Shown here: positions 60,370-64,000 of the stretch, piece by piece
Layout: every line of letters starts with the position of its first letter
How positions within the stretch are numbered: the stretch's first letter is position 1
From: Akebia trifoliata
Taxonomy: Eukaryota; Streptophyta; Magnoliopsida; Ranunculales; Lardizabalaceae
Assembly: GCA_017979445.1 (NCBI GenBank)
Contig: CM030708.1
Span: 34,786,721-34,850,720, forward strand
Reading direction: 5' to 3'
Length of the DNA: 64,000 bases
Notes under the pieces: model-generated
Told to the model about the DNA's origin: nothing
Database searches by the model: none
What the model saw: only the letters and a program-made list of their open reading frames with translations
Translations under genes and position numbers: made by a program

Positions 60370-63300
60370 ATATATATATATATAGGGTGGTGTTCGGAGG
60401 CCCTAAAGAGGGCCAAACGTTGTGCCAAACATTTTTTAAATGTATGGGTTAGAAGTTTCGGAGTGGGGCTGATTTTTGGTGAGGATGTTCTCTATAATGA
60501 GGAGATCATCATCACCAAAAATTAGCCCATTCCGAAACTTCTAACCCCATCAAAAGTGGTTTACAAAAATCAGACGGTCCACGATTCTTCAACTCGTAAA
60601 CTAGGGTTAGAAGCTTCGGAATGGGCTGATTTTTTATGAGGATGATCTCCAAGACCTCATGGGGACGTTAGCATTGTCCAAAAACTTTTTTTTTCAATAA
60701 TATCCCTCATAGTCGTCTTTTAGTGAAAAAGACAAGGGTATGTTAGTCTTTTACACAATAAATACATTTATTTTGGCATTAATAAATGCATTGATTGCCA
60801 ACCCATTTACTACAAAAAAAATATTTAATTCAAAATACTTAAATGCTTGTGACATTTATTATGTAAGCAAGCATTTATAGTGTAAAAGACCAATACACCC
60901 TTGTCTTTTTCACTAAAAGACAAAATGAAGAGGGGTATTATTGGGAAAAACAAGTGTTGGACAATGCTAACGTCCCCATGAGGTCTTGGACGTTAGCATT
61001 CCCCATATATATATATATATATGCACATGCATATATATGAAAAACAAAAGAAGAAAAAATTCCACTTATAAAAAAAGAAGGAAAAAGGAAACATTCCCAT
61101 ACACTATGTAGATTTCCAATAACAATATGAGCAGATATATGTGAGGGGAGATTATCAAACAACTACGACGATGTTTGATAGCCTAATAAAATGTGTATGG
61201 AATATGGAACACACCAGCCTCTTTTAGATATTTGAATGATAAACATGAAAATAAAGGGTGACTCACATGTGTCAGGATGTCAGTAAAGACGTGTTGACGG
61301 CGCATATTCAGATTAAAACATGTAGAGGAACCGTAGAAGTGTTCTATTGTTGTTACTTAGTTCAGAAGCATTCAAGGATTTGCCATGATACTCTTTCCCA
61401 TTCAGTTGTGATAGCAATTTTATTATTTACCACATCATTCCAGGTAGTAATGTTGCAACTGTAAATTTAGACATCTATGGTTCTTTTTGGGTATTGGGAC
61501 CAGTTCCAGTTGTTTATTGAAGCCTTTCGATTGTGAGGTGAGACATGGATGCTGGAATCAAGCTTAGGAAGTATGATGATCAGGTCCAGAATCATATTAG
61601 AAAGTGTGTTGGGGCCACGTTAACATATGATCTCCTAGTCTGATTAAAATTTGGCCTTTGTTTAATTTCTTGCTTATCAAAAAAAAAATAAAAAAATTGG
61701 CCTTTGTTTAGATAATTAATATTTTGGGCTGTTGAATTTTCCAGGTTACATCCAATCACTATACTATAGTAGCTGAGAAGTACCATTACAAGTTCCACAA
61801 TTTGGAGAATTTCTTGGTAAATATATCATGGAATTCCTAACATAGTGCCAATATGATAAAACTAATGCTGTCAGAAATATATATAAAACTTTATGTCTCG
61901 TTTCCCCAACTAAATGATGAACGATGTCTGTTTAATTAAATGTTAGGTTCTGCCAAACATGGCTTCAGTTGCAGATATTAAAGCCATCTACTATGATATC
62001 TGTGGTGTTGTTCGGATGGTTAGTGCAGGTTCTAAGGCAAAGGTAATCCTTTCTCTTGACAAATGATTTATGATCATTCTGGAGCTCACCTATTTAGTAC
62101 TGAGCCAACAACTACCTGATTGTTGGGTTTCAGGTAGCATTGACACATGGACCAGAGAACGTTAAACCTCAAGTGAAAGAAACTGATGAGAGTGGAAGTT
62201 TCTGCTTTGAGGTATGTTAGCCTGCACCATCAATGTCATTCTTGTCTTTTGGTCTTTGTGGAAAATGGAAACAGGATGATTTCAGAGTCAAATTTAATTG
62301 TTCAAGGTTAGTCAAAATCTGGGCATTTTAACTTTCTTCTGTATGTGACTGATCAGAATTTAATTAGCATGCATATGAAATGAAATTGTTAATACACTTC
62401 AGTTCTAGTAAAATACTTCTGATTTTGGTCTGGCATGGTTTCCAGTCTTCATTCATTCTGAAGAAAGGTCAATAATAGTGCTGGTGTTATCTCCCTAATT
62501 GTATCTGAACCCTATGATAATCTGCTATCCCTAAGATTGCTGAAAACCTATCATAGTCTTAGGAAGTATTTATGTTAATACTTTCTTCTGTATGTGGCTG
62601 ATCAGAACTCATGTAGCATGCATATGAAATGAAATTGTTAATACACTTCAGTTCTAGTAAAATACTTCTGATATTGGTCTGGCATGGTTTCCAGTCTTCA
62701 TTCATTCTGAAGAAAGGTCAATAATAGCGCTGGTGTTATCACCCTAATTGTATCTGAACCCTACAATAATCTGCTATCCTTAAGATCGCTAAAAACCGAT
62801 CATAGTCTTAGGAAGTATTTATGTTCTCTGTTGCATTTTGATCCATCCCATTGTCATCCATGTGATTTTATAACGTTTCTGATCAATTATTCAAGATATT
62901 TTAACATCATTGTTTTTCTAATTTTAATATGGGCTAGGTTCCACCTGGTGAATATCGCTTATCTGCCGTGGCAACTACACCGGAGAATGCTCCTGGACTC
63001 TTGTTTATGCCACCTTATGTTGATCTTATGGTTAACAGTCCATTACTGAATGTAGAGTTTTCTCAGGTAAAGCTGTTTAGTACTTCAAACATTTTTGAAA
63101 TTCCTCTATTTAAAGTCTTCTCCAACTTATCACAATTGTTCCATATTGAGTGTATGTATTCACCATCCATGGGACCACAACAAGGTGTAAAGCTATGATT
63201 AAATACTCGGACTTGGCATGCAAGTTAGTCATTTGGTATCATAGCTAGGAACAGACAAGTCAATGAAAGGCTTGCAGGTTTTATGAAGTGTTATTAAGTG

Positions 63301-63741
63301 GATGGCTTTACTTGGCTGTTTTTATTTAAATCAGAGTTCAGACTCTGCTCAGACGAAACTTTGATTCCATGACTACAACCAAGTTCTTAAATCTCTCTCT
63401 AGAACTTCCTTCCCGTATTTGTAAATCAGCTCTATAAGATCGTGATTCTTGTAATATTGGTGTAGAAGTGATTCTCCTTCTACATTATGCGCGGGAAACA
63501 CAAGTCTTTAGCAGTGGAAGTATCACTCGATGCTCGACTAATATTTATTTCTTTTGGAACTCAGGCACAAGTCGACATTCATGGAACTGTACACTGCAAA
63601 GAGAAATGCGGTCCGTCTATTTTTGTTTCACTTCTAAGATTGTCTGGTAAAAATGAAGAAGGAAGGAAGACAGTGAGCTTGACTGATGAGAGTAGTGACT
63701 TTGTGTTTTCTAAAGTTTTCCCTGGAAAATATAGGCTTGAG
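53915..63741 (+). CDS. NOMO: Nodal modulator (NOMO) homologue, ER membrane; N-terminal 549 residues
   Basis: Sixteen exons: 53915-54013, 54181-54246, 54436-54522, 54832-54888, 54966-55030, 55216-55385, 55692-55753, 55878-55961, 57603-57762, 59129-59244, 60024-60152, 61745-61816, 61947-62042, 62134-62211, 62938-63066 and 63565-63741. All are in phase (549 codons). The last donor (GAG|GTATGG) leads out of the window, so roughly half of a ~1200-residue protein is seen. Residues 1-22 are a signal peptide. Then come repeated beta-sandwich (carboxypeptidase-regulatory/Ig-like) domains with recurring words GFTISGRV, GFSVGGRV, GYYKLDQ, FDSIPCG and FPGKYRLE. In animals NOMO, nicalin and TMEM147 form the BOS complex of the multipass translocon at the ER; plant role is inferred. 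Introns carry several transposon relics. Confidence 0.9.
55083..55141 (+). mobile_element. tRNA-derived SINE-like fragment in NOMO intron 5
   Basis: Box A-like TAGTTCAGTA near 55092 and box B GGTTCAAGTCC at 55121-55131, with GGTCGTG before and CAGCTTAC after, the same flank as at 9721-9795. Box A and B are too close for a full tRNA, so this is a truncated head. Confidence 0.5.
55754..55877. repeat. C-tract in NOMO intron 7
   Basis: A run of about 20 C at 55793-55814 lies in a 124-bp intron. The intron is still bounded by GT and TTGCAG. Confidence 0.6.
58330..58620 (+). mobile_element. LINE polymerase tail remnant in NOMO intron 9
   Basis: Broken frames read as MESQLRCFGHE (compare RWFGHV), then VLKEQEGTPERTRFQ and GLNGGAGFIQLTL, the order of the C-terminal tail of plant LINE polymerases. 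Stops and shifts interrupt it. Just left (58250-58292) is a TG/GC/ATGC microsatellite. Confidence 0.5.
60308..60385. repeat. (CT)n(TA)n microsatellite in NOMO intron 11
   Basis: About 43 bp of CT followed by about 35 bp of TA. A further TA run follows the adjoining MITE at 61005-61021, so the element seems to have landed in the TA tract. Confidence 0.8.
60386..61004. mobile_element. Inverted-repeat MITE in NOMO intron 11
   Basis: Arms at about 60650-60795 and 60860-60995 are inverted copies (ACCTCATGGGGACGTTAGCA, CTTTTAGTGAAAAAGACAAG and TAGTCTTTTACAC pair across). Inside the left part, a 40-bp motif around GAAACTTCTAACCC recurs in both directions. The element is enclosed by TA runs. No frame. 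Confidence 0.65.
62331..62828. repeat. 249-bp tandem duplication in NOMO intron 14
   Basis: 62331-62579 and 62580-62828 are consecutive copies beginning ACTTTCTTCTGTATGTG and ending TAGGAAGTATTTATGTT. They differ at only scattered positions, so the duplication is recent on the scale of the surrounding repeats. It lies wholly inside the intron between exons 14 and 15. Confidence 0.85.
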
Positions 63742-64000
63742 GTATGGTACATTTTGCCTGAACTTATTCTTCTCCATGAATCATCTCATTGTATTTTTTA
63801 GATAGCTTTACTATTACAGTTGCAAAGCTATATTCCTGGATATTTCAAAATGGTTGCCATATCCTTGTCGGATTACTTCAGGTTTAAGCATAAAATGTCT
63901 TATCTGTACTGGTCTCCATGCCGTATCCTTGCTCATATCTTTAAATTGGCAGTGGGGGTGACATGCTGTTTTGCCTTTTTTATTTTTTTTTCCTTCTATG

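Overview
The window is nuclear DNA from a plant, very probably a woody eudicot. The genes are split by short GT-AG introns, intergenic DNA is AT-rich and full of small transposons, and every recognisable protein belongs to a land-plant family (ALE2-type receptor kinase, DUF247, D27-like isomerase, CYP21-4, mTERF15, HCF107, NOMO). Exon limits were worked out by hand from splice sites, reading phase and remembered family sequence; no aligner or transcript data were used. The species cannot be named from the sequence.

Layout. 1-3918 (-): extracellular and membrane half of an ALE2-like receptor kinase, with the kinase off the left edge. 3919-6936: AT-rich spacer. 6937-17085: two DUF247 genes in tandem (-), each with a spliced non-coding leader exon. 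The second leader intron holds a 2.54-kb LTR-type insertion with an exact 5-bp target duplication. MITEs, a SINE-like piece and a copia reverse-transcriptase remnant lie around them. 18981-21904 (-): D27-like carotenoid isomerase, eight exons. 22285-23300 (+): an inverted, broken third DUF247 copy. 24409-27276 (-): CYP21-4-type cyclophilin with a signal anchor. 30754-31594 (+): a small conserved-looking basic protein I cannot name. 33636-35012 (-): mTERF15, single exon. 36222-41277 (-): HCF107-like RNA-binding TPR/HAT protein, eight exons. 42633-47991 (-): secreted/membrane-anchored haem-binding-like protein, eight exons. 47992-53914: repeat-rich spacer with a large foldback hAT-like element. 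53915 to the right edge (+): NOMO (nodal modulator), sixteen exons seen, continuing beyond the window.

The genes do not form a pathway or operon. D27-like, HCF107 and mTERF15 are organelle-targeted (carotenoid metabolism, chloroplast mRNA maturation, mitochondrial intron splicing). CYP21-4, the haem-binding-like protein, NOMO and the receptor kinase are secretory-pathway proteins. I see no bacterial-style system, CRISPR array or obviously new biological machine. The points of most interest are the DUF247 cluster with its conserved leader exons and datable LTR insertion, several MITE families with readable target duplications, the foldback minisatellite element, and the unnamed 172-residue protein.
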